Positions 5,520 to 14,710 of a stretch of 35,369 nt of DNA are shown piece after piece; the stretch's first letter is position 1; every line of letters starts with the position of its first letter. Source of the DNA: an uncultured Lentisphaerota bacterium (GTDB lineage: Bacteria > Verrucomicrobiota > Lentisphaeria > Victivallales > UBA1829); the NCBI GenBank assembly GCA_900320095.1, contig ONQZ01000025.1, positions 1 through 35,369 of the forward strand, written 5' to 3'. A model generated the notes under the pieces. It saw nothing but the letters and a program-made list of their open reading frames with translations. It searched no databases and was not told where the DNA came from. Both the position numbers and the translations under genes were made by a program.

Positions 5520-8366
5520 TCAGCACGGAGGATCGCGCGCTTTTTTGTGCGGGATGCGATGGGACATGCTCCGCTGTTCATACCGGAAACACGTGTTTCC
5601 GTAACAGAGCGACTTCAGATAAAAACGTTTCAGATAAACGCCGGTGCAGGGCAGGAAATACAGTTCGATCATCCCCGCGATCATCAGGATTCCGACGGCG
5701 GTCAGGAACACGAATCCGCCCAGCAGCACGGCGAGATTCAGCGATGCGAACGCCGCCAGCAGCAGGAGCAGAAGCAGGGAGACACCCGCGCTGCCGAGGA
5801 AAAGACACAGGTTTTCGGTCAGGTACAGCATCACGAGCATCCGGCGCGACCAGCCGGTTTCCGCAAGCAGAACGGTCTCCGCCTCGCGGGCGCGGAGATT
5901 CCGCATCATGAGCAGGACCAGCGCGCCGAATCCGAGCAGCGCGCCGAGCAGACCGAGTTGCAGGAAGATTGCCAAATAACGGTTCTGGAAACGTTCTGCG
6001 CGGTTCATGAATTTATCGATTGAACAGAGATTGAGGCCGAACGGCTCCAGATATTCGCGCCAAGCGGCGACATCGGATTCGCTTCGGATCAGGAAGAATT
6101 GTGCGCCCTCCGTTTCCGGGAAAAGCCGTTCGAATGTGTCGAGTCCGGTCAGGATGCCGCCCTGAAAGACCGACGCTTTCAGCACGCGGTCCAGCGTGAG
6201 CGAGCCGTTCGGGTAGTCCACGGAATCGTGCTGTTTTTTCTGAAGGATCCACAGGAGAGAACCTTCGTCGACCGCCGCCGAACCGTTCTTCAGGAATTCG
6301 GGATCGCCGGTCAGCGCTTCGAGATCGACGCCGTACACGGTCGGGTTCGTCGCAAGCAGCAGATTGGAACAGTCCGCGCGGTCGGCGACATGGACACGCA
6401 CCGGGAGTCCGCCAGCCGGGAACGGTGCATCGTAGTCGGGGACGACCGGCAGAAGCGTCATCGCGACGAACTGATATCCGAACGCGTCTTCTCCGCGCGA
6501 CTTGATCCCGAACGCACCGACGCCGAGTGTGCCGAGATACCCCAGCACCAGCAGGACCGCGCACAGCGAATACTGGCGGCAGAGGCGCACGAACGACAGC
6601 ATCCCGATCCGCCAGACCGGACGCACGCAGGAGGAATGAGGCAAGGAGAGTTTTATCTGATTCGAACTTGTCCGGCGGACGGAAAGCATCACAACTGCCC
6701 ACGCACACACCGCCGAAACGACAAACGCGGTGAAGTAGGAAAGCGGGCGTCCGTGGAACCGGATGTGTTCCATCAGGACAATGCCGTTCCAGGAGTGTTC
6801 CAGCAGGAAGATCTGAATCCGGCACAGGAGTGTGCCGACCGCGAGTCCGGCAAGCATTCCGGGAATCAGGACGGCGGCGAACTCCGCGAGCAGGAAACGC
6901 CGCACACGCTTCAATGGCATGTAGTCGCAGAGCAGTGCGAGTTCGGCGGCGCGGTCCTGAATGTGCAGTTTCAGGAGCATCGCGAGCACGAGCAGCCCGG
7001 AGACGATGAGGAAGAAGCTCAGGCCGAGGAACAGCGGCGCGAACGGCACGCCCCGATTCACTTTGTCCGCCGTCGTGTTCATCAGATCATCCACGCGCTT
7101 GTATTCCGGCATGGTACGAAGCGTTTTCAGCGTCTCCTGCCGGACGCGTTCCGCGGTCCAGTCCGAGGGGAAGAGTGCGGCGGTGCAGAGTCCGGGCGCG
7201 AACATCTCCTGCGCTTCTTCAAAGTTCAAATATACCTTCGGCTTGCTCCGGTACTCGTTCCAGTACGCCTCGTCCTCGTCCTTGATCCGATCGAAGTCGA
7301 TCGGGATTGCAGCCTCCCAGCCGGAACAATCCGCGGAATCCGTTAGGCCGGGTATCTCCGGCGAAAACACATCCGTGATCTTGGAATCGTCGATGGTTCC
7401 GGCGTGTTCGATTCTCGCCGTCTTCCGCTGAATCGTACGGAAAGAACCGGACGTGAAATAGGAAAACTCAACGGGGCCATTGAAATGCTCTTTCATGCCG
7501 GATGACACCAGCACATGGCCGCGTTCGACCGGGACAGGATCGCCTCGAATCGCTCCCGCGAAGCAGTACGACAGACTCGTTTTGCCGTCGGACAGCGTTT
7601 CCACGAACAGCGTCAGGATCGGCGTGGCCTCTTTCGGCAGAGCGTCCGAAACGGCTTCCGGCAGGAAATAGGTTTTGCATTTCAGGACAGGATGTCCGTC
7701 CCATTCGTCCAGCGTCAACCCGGAAAGTTCCCACAGAAGATCGGCGGATGGGACCTCCGGTTCCCGCATCCAGACCTCGTTCACGGCGTTTTCCGGCAGG
7801 TCCAGCGCCTGCGTGAGCGCCTCGCGGCTCACGAAAAGATTGTCCGGCGGCAGCTGCGGATCGTCGAAATCGAGTTCGCTTTCGGGCCCGGTCCATGTGC
7901 CGCGCCACACAAACGGCGTCTGTTTGAGTTCGGGCGGCTTCCCCATGGCGCTTTCCGCCGGGATCGTGCTCAATTCCGGGATGCGGACGGAGAGCATTTC
8001 GCCGTCCTTCAAGTTCAGTTTTTTCGCCAGCGCACGACTGCCCCGGGCATCGCGTCCGGAAATATCACTGTCCGGCAGCGCATAAACATCAACCGGGATG
8101 CCGTCCTTTGTGAATCCCTTCACATGGAGCACGCCGCGTCCATTCTTCTGGACTGGACTGGTCACGGGGATCGCGAAGCGCTGACGGTAACGCGCGACCG
8201 CAGCGTTGTTCGTCACGTTGTCCATCAACGTCCCGCGCACGCTGTCGCCGATTAGAAACGCACCCGTCAGAACCGCGCAGATCAGGCATGCCGCCGCAGT
8301 CAGCGACGCAAGCCCTTTCCAGTGATACCGGAGATCGCGCAGGAAGAGACGGGAGAGAGAGGTCAT
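5520..8366 (-). CDS. Large FtsX/MacB-type ABC transporter permease
   Basis: A 948-residue membrane protein. One N-terminal transmembrane helix (about 17-40) is followed by a periplasmic domain of roughly 380 residues, then an FtsX-type triple-helix block (FAPLFLGLSFFLIVSGLLVL onward, with RAAELALLCDYMPLKRVRRF), a further soluble stretch and a second FtsX block near the C-terminus (RAREAETVLLAETGWSRRML). Duplicated FtsX blocks occur in large permeases that, with a LolD-like ATPase, move lipoproteins, lipids or hydrophobic molecules from the inner membrane using mechanical force. The ATG overlaps the ATPase stop by ATGA. The C-terminal 30 residues, rich in Arg, Lys and Cys, look non-conserved. 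Substrate unknown. Confidence 0.85.
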   Translation of the reverse strand: MTSLSRLFLRDLRYHWKGLASLTAAACLICAVLTGAFLIGDSVRGTLMDNVTNNAAVARYRQRFAIPVTSPVQKNGRGVLHVKGFTKDGIPVDVYALPDSDISGRDARGSRALAKKLNLKDGEMLSVRIPELSTIPAESAMGKPPELKQTPFVWRGTWTGPESELDFDDPQLPPDNLFVSREALTQALDLPENAVNEVWMREPEVPSADLLWELSGLTLDEWDGHPVLKCKTYFLPEAVSDALPKEATPILTLFVETLSDGKTSLSYCFAGAIRGDPVPVERGHVLVSSGMKEHFNGPVEFSYFTSGSFRTIQRKTARIEHAGTIDDSKITDVFSPEIPGLTDSADCSGWEAAIPIDFDRIKDEDEAYWNEYRSKPKVYLNFEEAQEMFAPGLCTAALFPSDWTAERVRQETLKTLRTMPEYKRVDDLMNTTADKVNRGVPFAPLFLGLSFFLIVSGLLVLAMLLKLHIQDRAAELALLCDYMPLKRVRRFLLAEFAAVLIPGMLAGLAVGTLLCRIQIFLLEHSWNGIVLMEHIRFHGRPLSYFTAFVVSAVCAWAVVMLSVRRTSSNQIKLSLPHSSCVRPVWRIGMLSFVRLCRQYSLCAVLLVLGYLGTLGVGAFGIKSRGEDAFGYQFVAMTLLPVVPDYDAPFPAGGLPVRVHVADRADCSNLLLATNPTVYGVDLEALTGDPEFLKNGSAAVDEGSLLWILQKKQHDSVDYPNGSLTLDRVLKASVFQGGILTGLDTFERLFPETEGAQFFLIRSESDVAAWREYLEPFGLNLCSIDKFMNRAERFQNRYLAIFLQLGLLGALLGFGALVLLMMRNLRAREAETVLLAETGWSRRMLVMLYLTENLCLFLGSAGVSLLLLLLLAAFASLNLAVLLGGFVFLTAVGILMIAGMIELYFLPCTGVYLKRFYLKSLCYGNTCFRYEQRSMSHRIPHKKARDPPC

Positions 8367-9001
8367 AAGCTCACCGAACGGGGAAAGAAGTCGAGCACGC
8401 GCGGATTGTGCGTGACCAGCAGGATCGCGGTCCCGTGCGTGCGGTTCACATCGCGCAGGAGTTCCAGCAGAGAATCGCTTCGGGCGGAGTCGAGCGCGGA
8501 CGTCGGCTCATCAAGCAGCAGAAACTCCGGTTCGAGGATCAGCGCGCGCGCCAGCACGACCCGCTGAAGTTCGCCGCCGGAAAGTTCCGCCGGGAAATGG
8601 TCCAGGCGTTTTGCAAGGCCGAATTCCGTCAGAAGCTCTTTTGCTCGGGCGGCATAGTCCTTCCCTTCACTCGCAGCCGGGATCTGAACATTTTCCAGCG
8701 CAGTCAGTTGCGGCAGCATACGCGCGTACTGGTCCGCGAATCCGATGTGGTGCAGACGAAACGCGCGGCATTCTTCGGGAGACATCTCGAAAATGATCTG
8801 TCCGTCGAACATGATCTTTCCGCTGTCGGGTTGTTCCAGTCCGGCGATCATCCGCAGAAGCGTGGTCTTGCCGCTTCCGGATGGTCCCAGCACGGTCAGC
8901 GCCTCGCCCGCGTTCAGTTCGAGGCTGAAATCGCGAAACAGCTCGATGCTTTCATCCGCTTTCGTGAAGGTCTTCGTCAGACCGGAAATGCTCAAGTTCA
9001 T
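8363..9001 (-). CDS. ABC transporter ATPase, LolD/MacB type
   Basis: A 212-residue ABC ATPase with Walker A GPSGSGKTT (39-47), a Q-loop Gln at 91, the signature LSGGELQ (140-146), Walker B LLLDEP (161-166) and the switch His198. Segments such as LPQLTALENVQIP are close to LolD-type proteins that pair with FtsX-fold permeases. It should dimerise on the cytoplasmic face under the neighbouring permease (5520-8366), with which it overlaps by four bases. Its own start overlaps the preceding propeller gene by four bases, which suggests that propeller belongs to the same transport or envelope function. Confidence 0.95.
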   Translation of the reverse strand: MNLSISGLTKTFTKADESIELFRDFSLELNAGEALTVLGPSGSGKTTLLRMIAGLEQPDSGKIMFDGQIIFEMSPEECRAFRLHHIGFADQYARMLPQLTALENVQIPAASEGKDYAARAKELLTEFGLAKRLDHFPAELSGGELQRVVLARALILEPEFLLLDEPTSALDSARSDSLLELLRDVNRTHGTAILLVTHNPRVLDFFPRSVSL

Positions 9002-10083
9002 GGCTCCTCCTTTCGTTCCGCATAAAAGATATTGCCGTATTCATCGGCGGCGGCAAGGAATCCATGCGCCGCGATCACGCCCGTCCTGAATTCGGAGGGG
9101 AACTCCGCGATGACTTGTTCTTTCCAGCTCCCCGCCTCGAAAAAGCTCAGATTACCGTGCCGGGAGAGCGCATAGACGCCTTTCTTCGTGCCGGAAGAAA
9201 TCGGATTCCACGTTTTTGCCGACGGCAGATCGGCGACGAACGAACCGTTTGCACGCTTGTGAACATGGATTTTGCCGTTGGCATCCGTCAGGTAAATAAA
9301 CTCATCCGTCACGAACGGCGAACTGAAAAATTGGAAGCCCGTTTCGACACGATAAATGACTTTGAATTCATCCGGGTCCACGGCCGCCAGATCGCCGCCG
9401 TGGGTCAGAAGATACAGGACGCCGCCGAGCAGCACCGGGGACTCCGGGATGTAGGAATCGAAGTCCAGTTCCTGTACGACCTCGCCCGTTTTGATGTCGG
9501 TCTTGCGGAGTTTGCCGTCGCAGCTGCCGAACATGACGAAGCCGTCGTAAAACAGCGGCGTGCCGTTGATCTGTCCCCGGCATTCGACCTCGTGGATCAC
9601 TTTGCCGGAATCGTCCCCGCTGACGCCGAGCGCGTACAGGGAATTGTCGTGTGAACCGAACCAAACGAGATCGCCCGCTGGGATCGCGGCCCCGGTGATT
9701 TGATTGCCCGCGCGGAACGTCCACAGTACGCCTTTGTCCGGCGTGAACGCCGCGAATGTGCCGCCCTCGTCGCCGACGTAGTAAACGCCGTCCGATTCCG
9801 TCACGGGTGCGGAGATCGACGTCGGGGTGACGTGTACGATCTGTGGCTTCTGTCCCGGACGCAGGAACACGACTTCGCCGCGGCTGTTTCCCGCCGCCAG
9901 CGAACCGTCGGACAGCACGGTGAGCTTGCCGAGCGGCACGGTCCCGGTCAGAAGCGTCCCTGTAACCGCCTGTTTTTCCTCGGTTCCGGCTTCGTCGGGC
10001 GACATGCTGAAATACAGCACGAAACACCCCGCGCCGAGCAGGAAGAACAACAGAAGGACGATCCACCGGAATGCTTTGTTCAT
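8998..10083 (-). CDS. Membrane-anchored PQQ-like beta-propeller protein (361 aa)
   Basis: A single N-terminal helix (WIVLLLFFLLGAGCFVLYF, about 8-26) is an uncleaved anchor or signal, followed by a periplasmic propeller of about 320 residues with repeated blades (VYYVGDEGGTFAAFTPDKG, IYLTDANGKIHVHKR and the like). Such BamB/PQQ-like domains form seven- or eight-bladed scaffolds and often do not bind PQQ. No enzyme active site is recognisable. Its placement between the NADH-oxidising fusion and the ABC transporter, with ATGA overlaps at both ends, argues for a structural role in that membrane assembly. Confidence 0.8.
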   Translation of the reverse strand: MNKAFRWIVLLLFFLLGAGCFVLYFSMSPDEAGTEEKQAVTGTLLTGTVPLGKLTVLSDGSLAAGNSRGEVVFLRPGQKPQIVHVTPTSISAPVTESDGVYYVGDEGGTFAAFTPDKGVLWTFRAGNQITGAAIPAGDLVWFGSHDNSLYALGVSGDDSGKVIHEVECRGQINGTPLFYDGFVMFGSCDGKLRKTDIKTGEVVQELDFDSYIPESPVLLGGVLYLLTHGGDLAAVDPDEFKVIYRVETGFQFFSSPFVTDEFIYLTDANGKIHVHKRANGSFVADLPSAKTWNPISSGTKKGVYALSRHGNLSFFEAGSWKEQVIAEFPSEFRTGVIAAHGFLAAADEYGNIFYAERKEEP

Positions 10084-13016
10084 GGCCGGGCATCTCCATG
10101 CTTAAACGTGAGTGCCCCTGTCGGACAGACCGAACAGACTTTTTCGGCGGTCGTGGCGTCCAGTGACTCCCAGGCGTCAGGACCGGGCGAGATCACGGCG
10201 CGGTCGGCGCGATTGTGAACGGCGAGTTTTTCACCGGACACCCCGACACACCGCTGGCAGAGGATGCACTTGCCGCCGTCGAACACCAGATGCGGCGTTT
10301 CGACCGGCTCAGGATAGGTCAGCTCATTTTTCGTCTTGTGCGCGCCGTATTCGCGGACATAATCGAAGAACCTGCACTTGCCCTTCGCGGCGCAGGACCC
10401 ACAGCGGAAATCGTGGCGCACCAGCATGAGCGACAGCGCTTCCTTGCGGAACGCCCGGACCCGGTCGGAGCTCGTTTCGTAGATGTGGCCGCGCTGAAGC
10501 AGCTGTTCGCAGCCGGGTACGAAGCGTCCGAGGACTGCATCCCAGACCGCGCAGACCATGCAGTGCGCGCCGGTCCCGCCGCATTCCATATAGCAGAGAG
10601 TGGGAAGTATCGCATAGTCCAGCATGGTTTTACCGGACACGAACGGATGTTTCGTGCCGTCGATCACGATCACGTCGCCATCGACGGGCGCGGTGTGCGG
10701 CTCCTCGCGGAACGGCACTTCCTGTTCCGGGCGCTCCCTGCACGGGTTCACGATTGCGTGTTCCGGGCAGACCGAACGGCAAACGCCGCATCGGACGCAC
10801 GTTTCGGAGAGGATGCGTGCGGAATCCAGCGGTTCGCATTCGATCGCGCCCGCGGCGCACGCCTGAATGCATTTCGTACAGCCGATGCAGTCGTCCGTGA
10901 CCCGGAAATCGGTCAGTTCCATGCACTTTCCGGCGGGACACTCGTTGTCCAGATGCGCCTCGAATTCGCCGTGGAACTCGTGGAGCGCGCTCAAAACCAT
11001 GTTCGGAGCGGTGCGTCCGAGCGCGCAGAGCGATCCCTGCTGGATCATGCGCGCGAGATTCTCAATGCGGTCCAGCAGTCCGGGCGGTTTCGGGCCTTTG
11101 CGGGTGAGGGATTCGACGAGCGTGCAGAGATGCGGGACTCCCTCGCGGCACATCACGCACTTCCCGCAGGATTCGCTGCGCAGGAACCGCAGGAAATACA
11201 GTGCGATATCCACCATGCAGTCCGATTCGTCGATCACGATGAGGCCGCCGGACCCCATCATGGCTCCGTTTTTCTGAAGCGTCTGGTAGTCGACGCGGAT
11301 GTCGAAATGGCTCCGGGGGATGCACCCGCCGGAGGGACCGCCGATCATGACCGCCTTCACGGTGTGGTTTTTCTCCGCGCCTCCGCCGTACTGCTCGACG
11401 ATCTCGTCGATGGTGATGCCGATCGGCACCTCGATCAGGCCGCCGTGCCGGACCTTCCCGGCAAGTGCGAACGCCTTGGTGCCGTGCGATTCGTCCGTGC
11501 CGACGGCGTTGAAGACCTCGCCTCCGTCCACCAGGATGATCGGCACGCACGCGAACGTCTCCACGTTGTTCATCAGCGTCGGAAGTCCGCGCAAGCCGCT
11601 GTTCACTGGGAACGGCGGACGTTTCCGTGGGATGCCGCGTCTGCCTTCGATGGACTCCAGCAGAGCCGTCTCCTCGCCGCAGACGAATGCGCCTGCACCT
11701 CGGAACAGAACAAGATCGAATCCGGGCGGAAGCGAACCGAAGATGCCGGATTCGCGGAGTTTCGCGATCACGCGTTCCAGCACGGAAACCGCCTGGGAAT
11801 ACTCCTCGCGGATGTAAATAATAGCCAAAGAAGCGCCGACTGTGCGGGCGGCGATCAGGATGCCTTCCAGCACGCGGTACGGGTACGACTCCATCAGCAT
11901 CCGGTCCATAAATGCGCCGGGGTCGCCCTCGTCGGCGTTGCAGATCACGACTTTACGGTCGCCCGGAGCCTCCAGCGCCATGCGCCATTTCTCCCCGGTC
12001 GGGAATCCGCCGCCTCCGCGTCCGCGCAACTTGGAGCGTTTCAGCTCGTACACGATCTGCGCTGGCGTCATAGTGAGGGCGCGGTCGAATGCGGCGAATC
12101 CGCCGTGCGCCCGGTAGTCGTCGAGCGATTCGGGATCGTCCATGCCGCTGTTTTTCGTAACGAGCCGCAGTTTATCGAGTTCAGGCGGCGGTTCGGCGAG
12201 CTTCATGCAGCCCTGCGGACGGCGGCTGTAGAACGCGTCCAGAAACGCCCGGCTCTTCCAGGTGAGTTCCTTCGTGGAGAAATGCTGTGCCACGATGCCG
12301 CGCACGTCGTATTCCTGAACGTTGTCGTAATGATAAGCCGCGTTTTCGAGCATGACCGTCACGAGCGGCGCACGGTAGGACATACCGTGACAGCCGACTT
12401 CCTTCACCTTGTAATCGAACTTGCCCGCGCGGCGTTCCTCTTCGAACGCGTCGAAGATGCGTCCGCTCCCGGCTGCACGGCAGGAGGAACACCGGCAGAT
12501 GCGGATCTCCGGCTGCTGTTTTTCCTTCGCGTCCGCCTGGGCGGAATCCTGTGTGACGGCTTCTTCGTCGCGGACCATCAGCAGGAAATCCCGGACGACG
12601 CGGCCGACGGTTGACGGCGTGACGTGTCCGAAGATGTGCTTGTCGATCTGCACCGCCACTGCGAGCATGCAGCAGCCGAGGCAGGCGACCTTGCTGACCG
12701 TGAACAGGCCGTCCGGCGAGGTGTCGTCGTCCTCCGGGATGTTCAGATGCTTGCGGAACGCCTCGTAGACGTGCTCCGCGCCTTTCACGTAGCAGGCGGC
12801 TCCAACGCAGACCTTGATCTGGTGTTTACCGCACGGCGTGAACCGGAACGCCTGGTAGAAGCTCGCCACACTGTACACGCGGTTCAGCGGCACATGCAGA
12901 CGGTCGGCGAGTTCGGAGAGCGCCTCCGGCAGCAGACAGCGGTCGCGCCGCTGAAGCGCGATGAGTTCCGGCAGAAGCGGATCAATGAGGTCGAGGTGCA
13001 GCAAGGCGGGCGTCAT
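10080..13016 (-). CDS. NuoE-NuoF-NuoG(N) triple-fusion NADH dehydrogenase module
   Basis: A 978-residue cytoplasmic protein. Domains in order: NuoE-like [2Fe-2S] thioredoxin fold (C70, C75, C112, C116); a second such fold (C174, C179, C209) where the fourth ligand is Ser213; NuoF with FMN/NADH motifs GRGGGGFPTGEKW (332-344) and CGEETALLESIEG, and its [4Fe-4S] ligands C617, C620, C623 and C664; two ferredoxin clusters (C710-C720, C740-C750); and a NuoG-type N-terminus with [2Fe-2S] C-x10-C-x2-C-x13-C (808-836), the His868/C872/C875/C881 cluster and one of the two usual last [4Fe-4S] clusters (C917, C920, C923, C964). It should oxidise NADH (or reduce NAD+) and pass electrons along about eight clusters. 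No hydrogenase or formate dehydrogenase catalytic domain is fused or adjacent, so the acceptor is probably the NapH-like chain in this operon. Confidence 0.9.
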   Translation of the reverse strand: MTPALLHLDLIDPLLPELIALQRRDRCLLPEALSELADRLHVPLNRVYSVASFYQAFRFTPCGKHQIKVCVGAACYVKGAEHVYEAFRKHLNIPEDDDTSPDGLFTVSKVACLGCCMLAVAVQIDKHIFGHVTPSTVGRVVRDFLLMVRDEEAVTQDSAQADAKEKQQPEIRICRCSSCRAAGSGRIFDAFEEERRAGKFDYKVKEVGCHGMSYRAPLVTVMLENAAYHYDNVQEYDVRGIVAQHFSTKELTWKSRAFLDAFYSRRPQGCMKLAEPPPELDKLRLVTKNSGMDDPESLDDYRAHGGFAAFDRALTMTPAQIVYELKRSKLRGRGGGGFPTGEKWRMALEAPGDRKVVICNADEGDPGAFMDRMLMESYPYRVLEGILIAARTVGASLAIIYIREEYSQAVSVLERVIAKLRESGIFGSLPPGFDLVLFRGAGAFVCGEETALLESIEGRRGIPRKRPPFPVNSGLRGLPTLMNNVETFACVPIILVDGGEVFNAVGTDESHGTKAFALAGKVRHGGLIEVPIGITIDEIVEQYGGGAEKNHTVKAVMIGGPSGGCIPRSHFDIRVDYQTLQKNGAMMGSGGLIVIDESDCMVDIALYFLRFLRSESCGKCVMCREGVPHLCTLVESLTRKGPKPPGLLDRIENLARMIQQGSLCALGRTAPNMVLSALHEFHGEFEAHLDNECPAGKCMELTDFRVTDDCIGCTKCIQACAAGAIECEPLDSARILSETCVRCGVCRSVCPEHAIVNPCRERPEQEVPFREEPHTAPVDGDVIVIDGTKHPFVSGKTMLDYAILPTLCYMECGGTGAHCMVCAVWDAVLGRFVPGCEQLLQRGHIYETSSDRVRAFRKEALSLMLVRHDFRCGSCAAKGKCRFFDYVREYGAHKTKNELTYPEPVETPHLVFDGGKCILCQRCVGVSGEKLAVHNRADRAVISPGPDAWESLDATTAEKVCSVCPTGALTFKHGDARP

Positions 13017-14710
13017 GGCTTCGACTCCAGACAGATAAGTTCATTCTCCGACGTCCGGAGGATCAGGTTGCCGCGGTGGAACGCCGGAACGCAGACGACT
13101 CTCTTCCCGAGGGAGTATTTGCCCTCGGTCTCGATCTTGTCCTCGCCGGGTGCAAACGCGTACAGATCGCCGTCCAGGTTGACCGCCACGATCTTGCCGC
13201 CGACCGCGACCGGGGACGCGTAAAACCCGTTGTCGAGGTCCTCCTCGTAGAGTTCGTGGCCGTCCTTCGCGTCGATGGCGATGATCGTGCCGCCGCTGCC
13301 GAACAGCAGGAACTGGTCGCCGCAGAGGACCGGCGACGCCACATCAGGCGCGGGCACGTCTTCGTTGTTGTACAGGATCTCGCCGTCCGCAGCACGGAAT
13401 GCGCCGGTGAACGCGCCGGTGTTCGAGAAATAGATCACGCCGTCATTCGAGGTCGCCGAGGTCGCGACTTCCCCGCCCATGCACTCCTGCGACCACAGCA
13501 CTTTGCCGTCGTCGAGGCTGAACGCTTCGGCGAGCATGTTGCCCGCAGTAAAGATCATGCCCTTGCCGTCCGCCACGAATCCGCGCGGCGATGACCACGA
13601 GGCCGCGCCTTCCCGCTCGGTCTTCCAGACCGTTTCTCCGGTGAACACGTTCAGCGCGAATACAGTTTGTTTCTCGTCCAGGTCGTACTGCACGATCAGT
13701 TTGTCGCCGAGCAGAAGCGGCGAGGACGCGTATCCGTACATGATGACAGGATCGGGCAGTTGTTTGTGCCAGAGAGTTTTGCCGTCGTGGCCGAGGCAGA
13801 GCACCTCGCCGGTGGCGAAGACCGCGTAGACGCGTTTCGAGTCGACACACACGGTCGGCGAGGCGTATCCGGTGTCTTCCGTCACTTCGGGCATCTTCGC
13901 CGCAGGAGGCGCGTCCGTTTTCCATTTCAGCTCGCCGGAATTGGCGTCGTAGCAGAACACGGCGTGATTGGTGCCGTCGCCGCCGGACAGGAACACGAGG
14001 TCGTCCCAGATCACTGGCGAACTGTTGCCGGGAAGCTCCACCGGGCTGTTCCATTTCTCCTGAAAATCCCAGTTCGCGGGGAGCGCATTGGTGTTCGGCA
14101 GGATGGACCCGCGGAACTGCGGCCACTGCGACTTTTCCGCCTCAAGCGCCGCAAGCAGGTCGATTTTTTCAGTCGGGATGGCGGGCTGGGATTCGCTTTC
14201 CTCTCCGGATGTGCCGTTTTGTGCATCCGTGAGCTGAACTGCGGGCTTCTTTTCCGCCGGGACAAGCACGATCCGCAGGACCGAGAGCGCGACGACCAGC
14301 ACGACGATCCCGCAGGACGCGAATACCAGAAGCTGGCGGCGTTCCTTCTCCGGGACCGCGCCCGTTCCGCGCGGGACCTTCAGTTTAGGCGCGAAAACGA
14401 ACATCTCAGCGCCGAAGAGTCCGCAGAGCACGAAGAACGCGATCCCGAGCAGGAGCACGCCCCGACGCTGTTTGTCCTTCGTCTGGAAATATGCGGAACG
14501 GTACAGGTAATCCAGGTCGCGCACGGTCTGGGATAATTTCGCGTCCGCGAGGTCCTGCTGTTTCAGTTCGGCGAGCTGGTCCTGCGCCTGTTTGATCGGC
14601 GCGCGGCTCCGGTACATATCGTACGCCAGCAGCAGGCCGAGCGTCAGGATGAATGTCAAAGCCGTCCATTGCAGAAACCGCAGGGTCCGGCGTATTTCGT
14701 CATTTTTCAT
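13013..14710 (-). CDS. Membrane PQQ-like beta-propeller protein with coiled-coil head (565 aa)
   Basis: The start at 14710 (MKNDEIRRT) is chosen over 14746 because AAGGAG lies eight bases before it. Residues about 10-32 form a first transmembrane helix, followed by a charged helical stretch (APIKQAQDQLAELKQQ), a second helix (GVLLLGIAFFVLCGLFG) and a third (LLVFASCGIVVLVVALSVL). A periplasmic propeller of about 370 residues follows, opening with WPQFRGS and containing many WKT or LW-type blade ends (GETVWKTE, DGKVLWSQE). The FRG opening is typical of PVC-group PQQ-like proteins. It overlaps the NapH-like gene by 11 bases and the NADH fusion by ATGA, so it probably docks this membrane complex. 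No enzyme residues recognised. Confidence 0.85.
   Translation of the reverse strand: MKNDEIRRTLRFLQWTALTFILTLGLLLAYDMYRSRAPIKQAQDQLAELKQQDLADAKLSQTVRDLDYLYRSAYFQTKDKQRRGVLLLGIAFFVLCGLFGAEMFVFAPKLKVPRGTGAVPEKERRQLLVFASCGIVVLVVALSVLRIVLVPAEKKPAVQLTDAQNGTSGEESESQPAIPTEKIDLLAALEAEKSQWPQFRGSILPNTNALPANWDFQEKWNSPVELPGNSSPVIWDDLVFLSGGDGTNHAVFCYDANSGELKWKTDAPPAAKMPEVTEDTGYASPTVCVDSKRVYAVFATGEVLCLGHDGKTLWHKQLPDPVIMYGYASSPLLLGDKLIVQYDLDEKQTVFALNVFTGETVWKTEREGAASWSSPRGFVADGKGMIFTAGNMLAEAFSLDDGKVLWSQECMGGEVATSATSNDGVIYFSNTGAFTGAFRAADGEILYNNEDVPAPDVASPVLCGDQFLLFGSGGTIIAIDAKDGHELYEEDLDNGFYASPVAVGGKIVAVNLDGDLYAFAPGEDKIETEGKYSLGKRVVCVPAFHRGNLILRTSENELICLESKP

Noticed and set aside
10215..12614. A 799-codon open frame on the plus strand across the NADH dehydrogenase fusion
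   Set aside because: It is an antisense shadow of a strongly conserved minus-strand gene; the translation shows no motif.
10080..13016. [FeFe]-hydrogenase or full complex I locus
   Set aside because: There are no H-cluster motifs, no NuoG molybdopterin-like domain and no membrane arm subunits (NuoH, L, M, N) in the window; only electron-input domains are present.
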